Position numbers and translations under genes: made by a program. 34,624 nt of DNA from a virus: positions 1 through 34,624 of IMG/VR virus record IMGVR_UViG_3300041809_003462, one strand, 5' to 3'. Shown in pieces: positions 7,235 to 15,820 of this stretch. The notes below the pieces were generated by a model. It was not told the origin of the DNA. It did no database searches and saw nothing but the letters and a program-made list of their open reading frames with translations. The number at the start of each line of letters is the position of its first letter. Position 1 is the first letter of the stretch.

Positions 7235-7417
7235 TTATTGCTGGTTGGCGGGGCGGCGCAAGCGGGCAGCCCCCCGGATGCGAACTGCGCGCCCGGTGGT
7301 TAGGTTGGTTCCGTGCCAGCCGCCATACGGCGACTCGCCGGTAATGCGCACTTGGGCCAGCACTCCGCTGACCTTGGCGATGTAAGTCGATCCGGTCTGG
7401 ATCTCTTGCTTCTTCAT
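7235..7417 (-). CDS. Small basic hypothetical protein upstream of DUF3489
   Basis: This protein of about 60 residues (MKKQEIQTGSTYIAK...) contains KVSGVLAQVRITGES and GWHGTNLTTGRAVRI, which reads like a small beta-barrel of KOW or Tudor size, and it ends in an Arg/Ala-rich tail. The start at 7417 has AAGGG just upstream; an in-frame ATG at 7432 is an alternative. The stop lies 13 bases before the DUF3489 start, so they probably form one transcript. Its function is unknown, though its size and charge suggest nucleic-acid binding. Confidence 0.6.
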   Translation of the reverse strand: MKKQEIQTGSTYIAKVSGVLAQVRITGESPYGGWHGTNLTTGRAVRIRGAARLRRPANQQ

Positions 7418-7491
7418 TGCCCTTCGATTCATCACTCGGGTCGCACGGGAAAGCAAGGGAAAGATTCAGACAAAACCACCGGAAAGGTTCA

Positions 7492-8028
7492 ATGATGGGC
7501 ATCTCTCTTCGGGCATACGCGCGGATGCGCGGGTGCAGTTTGACGGCGGTTCAGAAAGCCATCGCCAGCAAGCGCATCACGACGCTGCCGGACGGCACGA
7601 TTGATCCCGAGCGCGCTAACCGGGAATGGGCCAAAAACACATTCGCTGGCAAAACCGTCGATCGAGCGCCGAAAGCGCCTTCGCGCGAGCGGATTCCACC
7701 GGCGCCGGTCCATGAGCCTCCGGCAGCATCGGGAGATCCGGTTGCCGCATACCTGCGTGCGCGGGCAGTTAAGGAGAGCTTCCAGGCGCGCACGGCCCAA
7801 CTGGAATATGAGGAGCGCGCCGGCAAGTTGATCGAAGCTACCAAGGCCGGGGAATACGCCGCTCAGTTTTCGGCGATCGTCGGCGATGCACTTTCGGCTT
7901 GGCCGGATCGAGTAACGCCCCTGGTCGCATCAACGACCGAGGAGAGCGTGGTTCACAAGCTTTTGAGCGCCGAGGTAACGGCATTGCGCCGCAAGCTGGC
8001 AAAGGCGATCGCGGACGCAGGTCTCTAA
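7492..8028 (+). CDS. Terminase small subunit (gpNu1-like)
   Basis: The 178-residue protein starts with a helix-turn-helix (ISLRAYARMRGCSLTAVQKAIASKRI) typical of DNA-packaging Nu1-type subunits that bind the packaging site. A Pro-rich linker follows, then a helical domain (EYEERAGKLIEATKAGEYAAQF...) that would contact the large subunit. The ATG at 7492 was chosen because GGAAAGG lies just upstream; a longer frame from 7417 overlaps the divergent gene. Its stop codon overlaps the start of the large subunit (TAATG), the normal coupled arrangement. Confidence 0.82.
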   Translation: MMGISLRAYARMRGCSLTAVQKAIASKRITTLPDGTIDPERANREWAKNTFAGKTVDRAPKAPSRERIPPAPVHEPPAASGDPVAAYLRARAVKESFQARTAQLEYEERAGKLIEATKAGEYAAQFSAIVGDALSAWPDRVTPLVASTTEESVVHKLLSAEVTALRRKLAKAIADAGL

Positions 8029-9911
8029 TGATGCAACCTTTCTCTATCCACGAAATCGGGGCGGCAGTGATGGAGCCGCCACGCGACATCACTGTTTCGC
8101 AATGGGCGGACGAGAATCGTGTGCTCACCGGCGGCGCGGCGGCCGAGCGGGGCCAGTGGCGCACGCGGCCTTACCAGCGCGAGCCAATGGATGTGCTCAG
8201 CCCGAGCCATCCCTGCAGGCAGGCTGTTCTGTGGTCGGCAGCGCAGCTTCTGAAGACCGAGGTGCTGCTCAATTTTCTCGGCTTCATCGCCGACGTCGAT
8301 CCGGGGCCGGTGCTGCTGGTGGAGCCGCGCGCGGAGGATGCGAAGGCGCTGTCCAAGGATCGCGTGGCGCCCATGTTCCGGGCTACACCGGTGTTGCGGG
8401 GAAAGATCGCACCCGTCAAGTCGCGGGATTCGAGTAACACGACGCTGCACAAGGTCCTGGCGAATGGCGCGGGGCACATCACATTTACCGGGGCGATTTC
8501 GCCCTCTGGCTTGGCCATGCGGCCGATCCGGTATGTATTGCTTGATGAGGTGGATCGGTACCCGGCCAGCGCCGGCAGCGAAGGCGATCCGGTGTCGCTG
8601 GCCATCCAGCGCACATCGGAATTCCAGCACAACAAGAAGATCGTCATGGCGTCGACGCCTACGATCAAGGGCATCAGCCGGATTGAGTTGGCCTGGCTCG
8701 AAAGCGACCAGCGAGATTACTTTGTACCTTGCCCAAAGTGCGGGCACTACCAAGTGCTGGCGTTCGGTGACGGGACCGGACCGGGGCTGGTGTGGCCAGA
8801 GGGAAAAGCCGAAGAGGCGATGTATCGTTGCGCTGGGTGTCAGGAGTTGATTCCCCACCATCAGAAAGCTTCGATGGTGGAACGCGGCGAGTACCGGGCT
8901 GCGAATCCGTTGTCGCTGATTCCGGGATTCCGGGTGTCGCAGTTGATCTCACCAAAGAAGTCCTGGGGAGAGATTGCGAAAGAGTTTCTGGCGGCAAAGA
9001 AGTCGCCCGAAACGCTGAAGGCCTTCAAGAACACGGTTCTGGCCGATCTGTGGGAGGAAAACTATGAAACTCCCACCGACGCCCACGCGCTGTGGAACCG
9101 CTGCGAGCCGTTCGAGGCCGAGGTCCCAGAAGGCGTGGCGCTGATCACCGCCGGCGTGGACGTCCAGGCCGACCGGCTGGAGATGGAGATTGTGGGTTGG
9201 GGCCGCGATGAGGAATCCTGGTCGGTCGCCTATCACGTGATCCCCGGCGACGTTAACCGCAGCGAGGTTTGGGAACATCTCGATTGCCTGCTTCTCTCTG
9301 AGTGCTTGCACGCCTCCGGCCTGCCCATGCGGATTGTAGCGGCGTGCATCGATTGCGGTTTCAAGGATGCAACGGTGCTGGGTTTCACCCGCGACCGCTA
9401 CAACCGGCGTGTCTATGCCACGAAGGGGCGCGCGGGCGAGTCGCCGATCTGGCCACGAACGCCCAGCCGGAAGAACCACACGCCGTTTTTCATGGTGGGC
9501 GTGGACGCAGCCAAGACCGCTATCTACGACCGCCTGAAGATTCAGAAGCCAGGTGCTGGCTATTGCCACTTCCCGCTGGGGCGCGATCTGGAGTATTTCG
9601 AGCAGCTCACCGCGGAGAAGAAGTACACGCGGTATCACAACGGCTTCCCGAAACAGGAATGGAAGAAGCCGGCCAACGCCAGGAATGAAGCACTCGACGC
9701 GCGGAACTACGCTTATGCGGCATTGCACGCTCTGTACGCCAGCGGCTTGAAGTTGGCGGTCCACTGTGACCGGTTCGCCTTGATGGTGAGCGCGCGGCGG
9801 AAGCAGGCAACCGCCCCAGTCGCGGCACAGCCTACGCCGGAGGTGCCGAAGCCACGGGCTGAGCGCGAAGAGCCGTGGATACCTCGGCGGAAGTGGTTCG
9901 AAAGAAACTGA
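8028..9911 (+). CDS. Terminase large subunit (GpA family)
   Basis: The 627-residue protein is a lambda gpA-type packaging motor. It has a deviant Walker A segment SAAQLLKTE (70-78), Walker B LLDE (171-174) in YVLLDEVDRYP, and a zinc ribbon with C235, C238, C268 and C271. The nuclease domain begins at a GVDVQADRLEME segment near residue 370 and ends with the ARNEALDARNYAYAAL region near 545-560. It uses ATP to pump DNA into the prohead and cuts concatemers. The ATG at 8028 overlaps the small-subunit stop; the longer frame starting at 7899 is a shadow of the small subunit. Confidence 0.95.
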   Translation: MMQPFSIHEIGAAVMEPPRDITVSQWADENRVLTGGAAAERGQWRTRPYQREPMDVLSPSHPCRQAVLWSAAQLLKTEVLLNFLGFIADVDPGPVLLVEPRAEDAKALSKDRVAPMFRATPVLRGKIAPVKSRDSSNTTLHKVLANGAGHITFTGAISPSGLAMRPIRYVLLDEVDRYPASAGSEGDPVSLAIQRTSEFQHNKKIVMASTPTIKGISRIELAWLESDQRDYFVPCPKCGHYQVLAFGDGTGPGLVWPEGKAEEAMYRCAGCQELIPHHQKASMVERGEYRAANPLSLIPGFRVSQLISPKKSWGEIAKEFLAAKKSPETLKAFKNTVLADLWEENYETPTDAHALWNRCEPFEAEVPEGVALITAGVDVQADRLEMEIVGWGRDEESWSVAYHVIPGDVNRSEVWEHLDCLLLSECLHASGLPMRIVAACIDCGFKDATVLGFTRDRYNRRVYATKGRAGESPIWPRTPSRKNHTPFFMVGVDAAKTAIYDRLKIQKPGAGYCHFPLGRDLEYFEQLTAEKKYTRYHNGFPKQEWKKPANARNEALDARNYAYAALHALYASGLKLAVHCDRFALMVSARRKQATAPVAAQPTPEVPKPRAEREEPWIPRRKWFERN

Positions 9912-9912
9912 C

Positions 9913-10167
9913 ATGGCGCTAACGATTCAACAGTTGCAGGCGAACCTGGACGCCATCAATCAGGCGCTTGGGAACCCCACGCTCAAAGTGCGCTTCCCCG
10001 ACGGGCGCGAAGTGACCTACCGCACGGTGGACGAACTCCGCAAAGCCAAGGCCGAGATTGAGGAAGACATCCGGAAGGCTAGCGGGCAGACCGGGAATCG
10101 CGTCCGGTTCGCGCAGCACAAGCGCGGGGATGGGCCTACGGGGCCGACGCTGTACGACAGGTGGTGA
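9913..10167 (+). CDS. Head-tail joining protein, gpW family
   Basis: The 84-residue protein starts one base after the terminase stop, exactly where lambda places gpW. It has the family pattern: a helix TIQQLQANLDAINQAL, a short beta segment VRFPDGREVTYRTVDELRKA, a second helix KAEIEEDIRKA and a disordered tail. gpW-type proteins plug the portal and stabilise packaged heads before tail joining. Confidence 0.85.
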   Translation: MALTIQQLQANLDAINQALGNPTLKVRFPDGREVTYRTVDELRKAKAEIEEDIRKASGQTGNRVRFAQHKRGDGPTGPTLYDRW

Positions 10168-10178
10168 GAGAGGATCGG

Positions 10179-10427
10179 CTATTTTGATCGAGCGGTGGCC
10201 GGCCGCCGGGGCGCTTCTTCAGGCCATTGGATCGTTGGGCGGCGCTTCTGGACGGCACAATCTCTCAGAAACAGATTCATGAGGTTCTGATAGGGCATCC
10301 CCATCTCGGCCGCCATTCGCTTGAAGTAATCCACGGTGGTGGCATCGAGGCGGATGGTGATCTGCCGCTTGAGTTGTTTAGCGTAGGGATTCTTACGGGA
10401 CTGCGAAAAGTCGTATTGCTTCCTCAT
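10179..10427 (-). CDS. Orphan BrnA-type antitoxin
   Basis: The 82-residue protein has the BrnA/CopG-like signature: an N-terminal YDFSQSRKNPYAKQLKRQITIRL-type segment, then TVDYFKRMAAEMGMPYQNLMNLFLRDCA, the ribbon-helix-helix DNA-binding fold of antitoxins that pair with BrnT. No BrnT gene is next to it. It sits between gpW and the portal gene on the opposite strand, 11 bases from the gpW stop. It could be an anti-addiction protein, a regulator, or the survivor of a decayed pair. A complete BrnTA pair occurs elsewhere in the window. Confidence 0.75.
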   Translation of the reverse strand: MRKQYDFSQSRKNPYAKQLKRQITIRLDATTVDYFKRMAAEMGMPYQNLMNLFLRDCAVQKRRPTIQWPEEAPRRPATARSK

Positions 10428-10491
10428 CAGAATTCTGCTCGCAGCATTATCTTAGCAATACCAGGCCCGCCCGGTTGAGCCGCAAATCGAA

Positions 10492-12177
10492 ATGAATCTT
10501 CTCGATAAAGCCATTAGCGTTGTGTCGCCGAAAACGGCGCTCCAGCGGGTGCGGAGCCGGGTGGCGCTCCAACTGACTGAGGGGTATCTCCAGCGGCACG
10601 CGCAACGGTTCCAATACGACGGCGCCACGGCGGGGCGGCGCGCCTACGGTTGGTTTGCCGCTTCGACCGACGCCAACGTCGAGTTGATGGGGTCCCTTAT
10701 CTGGCTCCGCAACCGGAGCCGGGAACTCGTCCGCAACAGTCCTTATGCCGCGCGCGCGATTGAAGAGTTGGCCGGCAATGTGGTCGGGACGGGCATCGTG
10801 CCCAAGGCCAAGACGGGCAATACCGCGCTCGACAAGATCATCGATACCGAGTGGTCGTTTTTCGCGGATGAGTGTGACACGCCACAGCGCCTCGACTTTT
10901 ATGGCATGCAGACGTTGACCGTTCGGACCATGGCTGAGAGCGGTGAAGCCATCGCACGGTTCCGGCCGCGTCCGGCCGATGCGGGCCTGCGCGTGCCCTT
11001 GCAGCTTCAAATGCTCGAAGCCGATTTTCTGGACCAGGCGCGCACGATGGGCCTCGTCAACGGCCACGTGATGGAGGGCGTGCAGTTTGACGAACTTGGG
11101 CGGCGCGTCGCCTACTGGTTGTTCTCGTATCACCCGGGTGGCGTTCTGATCCTGAATCCGCGCGGCGGCATTGTGAGCCAGCCCGTGCCTGCGGATCAGA
11201 TCATGCACACGTACCGCGTGCTCAGGCCGGGCCAAGTCCGCGGCGTGCCGTGGCTCGCGCCCGTGATGATGGCGCTCCGGGATTTGGACGATTACTGCGA
11301 TGCGGAACGGGTCCGGAAAAAGATCGAAGCCTGCGTTACAGCTTTCGTCGAGCAGCCCGAGGGTATTGATGGCGATCCGCTGGGTTTGGCCGGCACCGAT
11401 CCATCGAGCAAAGCTCCCGTCGAGACATTTCAGCCGGGGATGGTCGAGTACCTGAAGCCGGGCCAGGCGGTGAAGTTCAACAACCCTCCGGCGGCGGGCG
11501 GCTACCGCGAATACAAGATGACGGAGTTGCAGGGGATCATGGCCGGGATTGGCCTGCCTTATGAACTCGGCACCGGCGACATGTCGCAAGTGAATTACTC
11601 CTCCTGGCGCGGCGGCATGTTGGGCTTCCGCAACACCGTAGAAGCGTACCGCTGGCTTACTTTGATCCCGCTGTTCTCAATGCCGGTGTGGCGGCGATTC
11701 ATCGACACGCTGGTCTTGCAGGGTAAGATTCCGCAGTCTGTTTCCAGAGATCCGAAAACCCGGCTGCGCTCGGTTCAGTGGACCGCGCCGCGGTTCGAGT
11801 CCGTCGATCCGGTAAAAGACGCCGAAGCCGTGTTGAAGGACGTCCGCATGGGCCGGAAGACGTGGTTCGAAGCGGTGCTGGAGAACGGCTACGATCCCAC
11901 CACGCAGCTTGACCAGATCGCGCTCTTCAATAAGCTGGTAGACAAGCTCGAAATCATCCTCGACGCCGACCCGCGCAATACGACGCTCCGTGGCCAGGAA
12001 CAGCCGGCCAGCACGGAAGAGCGCACGCCGAGCAGCAAGCCCGCGCAGGGTAAATCGCAGGGCCAGGGCTTCGCCGCGCTGTCGGAAGAAGACTTGGGCA
12101 TGGTGAAGGAACTGCTCGTTGCCGGAATGACGCGGACGCAAAGCAGTCCGGGTTGCACATCGCGCGTCTACAGTTGA
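10492..12177 (+). CDS. Portal protein, lambda gpB family
   Basis: The 561-residue product matches the lambda-type portal in length and features: RSRELVRNSPYAARAIEELAGNVVGTGI near residues 75-103, LQMLEADFLDQ near 175, a VEYLKPGQAVKFNNP segment near 320 and NYSSWRGGMLGFRN near 365. It forms the dodecameric ring at the capsid vertex through which DNA passes. The tail after residue 500 is Gln/Ser/Pro-rich. It is followed immediately by a minus-strand toxin-antitoxin remnant rather than by the protease gene. Confidence 0.92.
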   Translation: MNLLDKAISVVSPKTALQRVRSRVALQLTEGYLQRHAQRFQYDGATAGRRAYGWFAASTDANVELMGSLIWLRNRSRELVRNSPYAARAIEELAGNVVGTGIVPKAKTGNTALDKIIDTEWSFFADECDTPQRLDFYGMQTLTVRTMAESGEAIARFRPRPADAGLRVPLQLQMLEADFLDQARTMGLVNGHVMEGVQFDELGRRVAYWLFSYHPGGVLILNPRGGIVSQPVPADQIMHTYRVLRPGQVRGVPWLAPVMMALRDLDDYCDAERVRKKIEACVTAFVEQPEGIDGDPLGLAGTDPSSKAPVETFQPGMVEYLKPGQAVKFNNPPAAGGYREYKMTELQGIMAGIGLPYELGTGDMSQVNYSSWRGGMLGFRNTVEAYRWLTLIPLFSMPVWRRFIDTLVLQGKIPQSVSRDPKTRLRSVQWTAPRFESVDPVKDAEAVLKDVRMGRKTWFEAVLENGYDPTTQLDQIALFNKLVDKLEIILDADPRNTTLRGQEQPASTEERTPSSKPAQGKSQGQGFAALSEEDLGMVKELLVAGMTRTQSSPGCTSRVYS

Positions 12178-12196
12178 CCGGAACAGCGCCGGTGGC

Positions 12197-12654
12197 TCAC
12201 GGACGGATTTGGTTCCAGTGTTTCGCGGTGACAAACTGAGCCAGATGCTTCGGATTCGTGGTCGCGACCACGGCTTCGGAAGATGCGCCGAACGAAAGAG
12301 CCTGGGCCGCGATCAGGACATCGATATCGAGTGATGTTGCTTCGGCGGTGGGGCGTCCCTCTTGCCGCGCCCGCGCCCAGAGTTCGGCCGCCAGACCAGG
12401 GCTCCGTCGGAGAGCGGCAGGTAGCGCTCGGCCGTTGCCGCGACGAAAGCATCCAGCCTGCCGACGCTGGCAGTCTTCTTGGCACGCAGGAGTTCCCGCT
12501 TCAATTCGTAGTAAACGATTGCGGGCACGATGACTCGGCTTCCATGCAGCAGACACTGGGAGAGCCACTCGGAAACGGCAATCACTTCCGCGCTGCGTTG
12601 CGGATGAGTAAGGAGACCAAGCGGGCCGGAATCCAGGAAGAGGAATCGGTTCAC
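12197..12654 (-). pseudogene. Frameshifted PIN-domain toxin (VapC-like)
   Basis: The first part reads MNRFLFLDSGPLGLLTHP, with the first PIN-domain aspartate, then VPAIVYYELKRELLRAK, and stays convincing to YLPLSDGAL. The remainder of the domain (AAELWARARQEGRPTA, then LDIDVLIAAQAL, then VVATTNPKHLAQF) continues in another frame to a stop at 12197. Joining the frames needs one missing base near 12394-12400, so the toxin is inactive unless this is an assembly error. VapC toxins are Mg-dependent ribonucleases. The GTG start at 12654 overlaps the antitoxin stop (GTGA). Confidence 0.8.
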
Positions 12655-12884
12655 GGATAAAGGAGCGGCTCGCCGGCGAGGATCCGGTTCGCGTTCATCG
12701 CTTTCTTAAACCCGGCCAACTCTTGCTCCGCGGCGCGAATTTCTTCCGGGTCGTCGGTGGCGTCCTGGAGCCGCCAGTCCCGCAAGAGTTGAAGCGTTAC
12801 GGAATCGATCATAGAGGGGGGCGAAGGCGGCGCAAAGGGCGGAGCTTGGGGCGCTTCGTCCGGCTGCCGTGTCTGGTGCTTCAT
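12651..12884 (-). CDS. Putative antitoxin partner of the PIN protein
   Basis: This 77-residue protein ends at the PIN gene's start (GTGA overlap), the usual antitoxin-toxin order. It has a Pro-rich N-terminus and a helical C-terminus (MIDSVTLQLLRDWRLQDATDD, EIRAAEQELAGFKKAMN, then LLYP), consistent with a flexible antitoxin that wraps the toxin. The ATG at 12884 was chosen for its GGGAGG four bases upstream; an earlier in-frame ATG at 12914 has none. I do not recognise a named antitoxin family. Confidence 0.6.
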   Translation of the reverse strand: MKHQTRQPDEAPQAPPFAPPSPPSMIDSVTLQLLRDWRLQDATDDPEEIRAAEQELAGFKKAMNANRILAGEPLLYP

Positions 12885-12943
12885 AGTGCCTCCCATATGT
12901 ATCGTACCAACCAAACCGCCTAAGAGAAAAGGAGAACAGTTTC

Positions 12944-13429
12944 ATGAAGGGAAACCCGCAGGTCATGACGGGTCTGCAAGAGGCAATAGCTATCGAAAGC
13001 TCGTTGATGATCCAGTATCTTCTCGACCAGCGCGATGTGGAGCGACTGGGCCTGGATTTGGCAGACGGCTTGAAGCAGATGAAAGACCAGTGCGAGGACC
13101 ACATGAAGTGCCTCGTGAGCCGCCTGCTGTTCCTCGAAGGTGCACCCACGATCGCGCCGAAGCCCGCCGCCACGCACGACAGCGTCACCGAAATCCTCAA
13201 CGATGCGTTTGCGGCCGAACAGGAGGCTGTCGCCCGGTTCACCGATCTCTGCCGGCAGTGCTACGACGCCGGCGACATGTCGAACTTCCACTTCGCCCAG
13301 CACCTCATCAAATGGCACCGCGAGGGTGACGACAAGTTCAAGGGCCACATCGCCTGGCTGCAGCAGCAACTCTACCAACTCAAGAAACTGGGCGAGAACG
13401 ACTACATCGCGGTCAACGCGGTGAAGTGA
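12944..13429 (+). CDS. Bacterioferritin-like protein inside the head gene cluster
   Basis: The 161-residue protein aligns with bacterioferritin along its length: MKGNPQV start, E18 in the first helix, SRLLFLEG (59-66), AAEQEAV (90-96) and GHIAWLQQQL (134-143). Bacterioferritins form 24-mer cages that oxidise and store iron. By eye the diiron site is altered: C50 occupies the Glu position three before H53, and F132 the Glu three before H135. The usual haem Met is also replaced. It may have a divergent metal site or serve a structural role. An AGGAG site sits about eight bases upstream, and it begins on the phage strand 12 bases before the capsid gene. Confidence 0.82.
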   Translation: MKGNPQVMTGLQEAIAIESSLMIQYLLDQRDVERLGLDLADGLKQMKDQCEDHMKCLVSRLLFLEGAPTIAPKPAATHDSVTEILNDAFAAEQEAVARFTDLCRQCYDAGDMSNFHFAQHLIKWHREGDDKFKGHIAWLQQQLYQLKKLGENDYIAVNAVK

Positions 13430-13440
13430 GGACGACACCT

Positions 13441-15744
13441 ATGCCGTTATTGCAAACCGAAGTGTTGGACATCACCGCGCAGAAGCCACCCGATGCGACG
13501 GCTGCGGCGGATTCGAAGCCACCAGAGACGATGACCGCCGCGGATTCGAAGCCGCCCGAGGAGCATCCTGACGCGGAGGTATTTTCTGCTGACGCCCAGG
13601 TCGTGCCCAGCACCGCTAACGCCAAGGACGGCACCATCGACGTGGTCTGGTATAGCGGGGCATCCGTCCCGAGGATCGACCGTGCCACCGGCGAACCCTA
13701 CATGCTCAAGCTCGACATGCAGGGCTGCCGCTTCGACCGCCTGAACAACGGCGCGCCCGTTTTCGACACCCACTTCACCGGCGACGATTTCAAATCGATT
13801 ATCGCGGGCAAGGTCGGCACGCGGGCCCAGGTCGGTGTTGTCCGCCGCGCCTGGCCCAACGGCGACAAAGGCATGGCCACGCTGCAGTTCGACCTCGGCG
13901 ATCCGGACGGAGCCGAGATGTTCCGCAAAGCTTCCAGTGGAATCCTCCAGAACCTCAGCTTCGGCACCTGGATCTACCAGCGCGAAAAAGTCGACGCGCA
14001 AGCCGAAGGCATGCCGGAAGGCAAACCGCCGTACGCGAACGACAAAGAAATCGGCATGTTCAAGGCCACCGATTGGGAGCCGTTTGAAATCTCCCCGTGC
14101 ACGGTTCCCGCCGATTTCAGTACCTGCTTCTTGAGTGCCGAACCCAGCGGGGAAAGTATTGCCTCCGCGCCGGAGAATCCCGGTGCGGCCGATTCACTAC
14201 GGGCAACCAGCCCACAAAAGGAGAAACCTGCTATGGAGCAACCCACGCAGGCGACGGGCACAGAGGCCCGTAGCGACGAACAGGCTCTGGCCGCCGCGCG
14301 CGACGAGGCGGTCGAGGCCGAACGGCAGCGCGTCAGCGAAATTCAAGCGCTGAACCTGACCGCAACCAGATATGGCATCGACGGCACGGTCATCAGCGAT
14401 TTCATCGCCAAGGGCATTTCCGTCGATCAGGCCCGCAAGGAACTGTTTGCCCAGCTTGAACAAAAAGGCAAACAGGACGCGAAGGGCAACGAGTTTGTGA
14501 TCCGCGGCGAGCAAGCCTCGGTGACTCGCGACGGCCAGGAGCAACACCTCGCCTGCATGCAGATGGCGTTGCTCCTGCGCTCGGACCCGCAATTCTTCCT
14601 GGCCCGCCATACCGGGACCTCGGAGTATCTGGACGGCTGCGGCGCCGAGCAGCAGAAACGGGCCGTCGAGATGGCGCGGGAGTACCGCACCTTCAAGCTC
14701 ATCGAGATGGCCAAGGAGGCCCTGCAACTGCGCGGCATCAACCCGCGCGGCATGGACGTGACGCGCATCGCGGAGTTGGCCTTGCAGGCTCCCTCGCGCG
14801 GCGCCGAGTTCTTCATGGGCGGCTCCGAGTCGACCTCGGACTTCCCGGCGATCCTGGCCAACGTCGCCAACAAGACCATGCGCCAGGCCTACGAGGCTTA
14901 TCCGCGCACCTTCCAGCCTTTCTGCCGCCAGGTCACCGCGCAGGACTTCAAGCCCATCAACCGCGTGCAACTCTCCGATGCGCCCGCCTTCCAGAAGCTG
15001 AATGAAAAGGGCGAGTACCACCGGGCGAACCTGACCGACAACAACATCAGCTACTCGCTGAACACGTTCGGTGAGATCGTGGCGCTCACCCGCAAGGTCA
15101 TCATCAACGACGACCTGCAGGCGTTCACCCGCGTTCCGGCACTGCTCGGCGTGGCCGCGGCGCAGTTGGAATCGAACACCGTCTGGGGTATCATCACTTC
15201 CAATCCGGCCGCCATCTATGCGGGCGACAAAACCTCCACGACCCTGTTCCACGCCGCTCACGGCAACCTGCTGACCGGCGCCACCAGCAGCATCAACCCG
15301 AACGCGACCAACGCGGAGCCGCTCGAGGCTCTGGGTGCCGGCCGCGCCGCCATGCGGATGCAGAAGGGGCCGCAGGGCACTCCGTTGAACCTGATTCCAC
15401 GCTTCATCGCGGTGCCGACGGCGCTGGAGAGTTATATGCTCCAGTTGGTTTACCCCATCAACCTGGCCTCCTGGCGTCCGGACGCGGTGATTCCGGAATG
15501 GGTGCGCACCTTGGTGCCGGTGGTCGAACCGCGCCTGGATGCCAACAGCACGACGTCCTGGTATCTGATCGCGGACCCGGCGCAGGTCGACACCGTCGAG
15601 TACTGCTACCTGGAAGGGCAGCAGGGCGTGTACATCGAAACCAAACAGGGCTTCGAGGTCGACGGCGTCGAGATCAAAGCCCGCATGGATTTCGGCGCGG
15701 CGGCGATCGATTACCGCGGGCTGCAGCAGAATGCCGGGCAGTAG
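13441..15744 (+). CDS. Prohead protease / major capsid protein fusion
   Basis: The 767-residue protein joins a prohead protease to a capsid protein. After a repetitive N-terminus (two AADSKPPE units), the protease region spans about 60-225, with H111 in FDTHFTG and S173 in NLSFGTW as likely catalytic residues. A linker with a coiled-coil/scaffold-like stretch (about 250-330) precedes the capsid domain (about 440-765), which contains ITSNPAAIYAG and the ending FGAAAIDYRGLQQN. This fused arrangement occurs in Mu-like and other prophages. Self-cleavage would release the capsid subunit. The ATG at 13441 was chosen over a GTG at 13426 that overlaps the ferritin stop. Confidence 0.88.
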   Translation: MPLLQTEVLDITAQKPPDATAAADSKPPETMTAADSKPPEEHPDAEVFSADAQVVPSTANAKDGTIDVVWYSGASVPRIDRATGEPYMLKLDMQGCRFDRLNNGAPVFDTHFTGDDFKSIIAGKVGTRAQVGVVRRAWPNGDKGMATLQFDLGDPDGAEMFRKASSGILQNLSFGTWIYQREKVDAQAEGMPEGKPPYANDKEIGMFKATDWEPFEISPCTVPADFSTCFLSAEPSGESIASAPENPGAADSLRATSPQKEKPAMEQPTQATGTEARSDEQALAAARDEAVEAERQRVSEIQALNLTATRYGIDGTVISDFIAKGISVDQARKELFAQLEQKGKQDAKGNEFVIRGEQASVTRDGQEQHLACMQMALLLRSDPQFFLARHTGTSEYLDGCGAEQQKRAVEMAREYRTFKLIEMAKEALQLRGINPRGMDVTRIAELALQAPSRGAEFFMGGSESTSDFPAILANVANKTMRQAYEAYPRTFQPFCRQVTAQDFKPINRVQLSDAPAFQKLNEKGEYHRANLTDNNISYSLNTFGEIVALTRKVIINDDLQAFTRVPALLGVAAAQLESNTVWGIITSNPAAIYAGDKTSTTLFHAAHGNLLTGATSSINPNATNAEPLEALGAGRAAMRMQKGPQGTPLNLIPRFIAVPTALESYMLQLVYPINLASWRPDAVIPEWVRTLVPVVEPRLDANSTTSWYLIADPAQVDTVEYCYLEGQQGVYIETKQGFEVDGVEIKARMDFGAAAIDYRGLQQNAGQ

Positions 15745-15820
15745 GGGCGCGGCCGACGTAGGGCAACCAAACAGAGCGGGGCGGTGTGAGCCGGCCTGCT
15801 CGGAACAGGAGAAAGGAACT

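Noticed and set aside
7899-8027. Longer N-terminus for the terminase large subunit
   Set aside because: The added residues overlap the small subunit in another frame and do not match the family; the TAATG overlap start gives the expected beginning.
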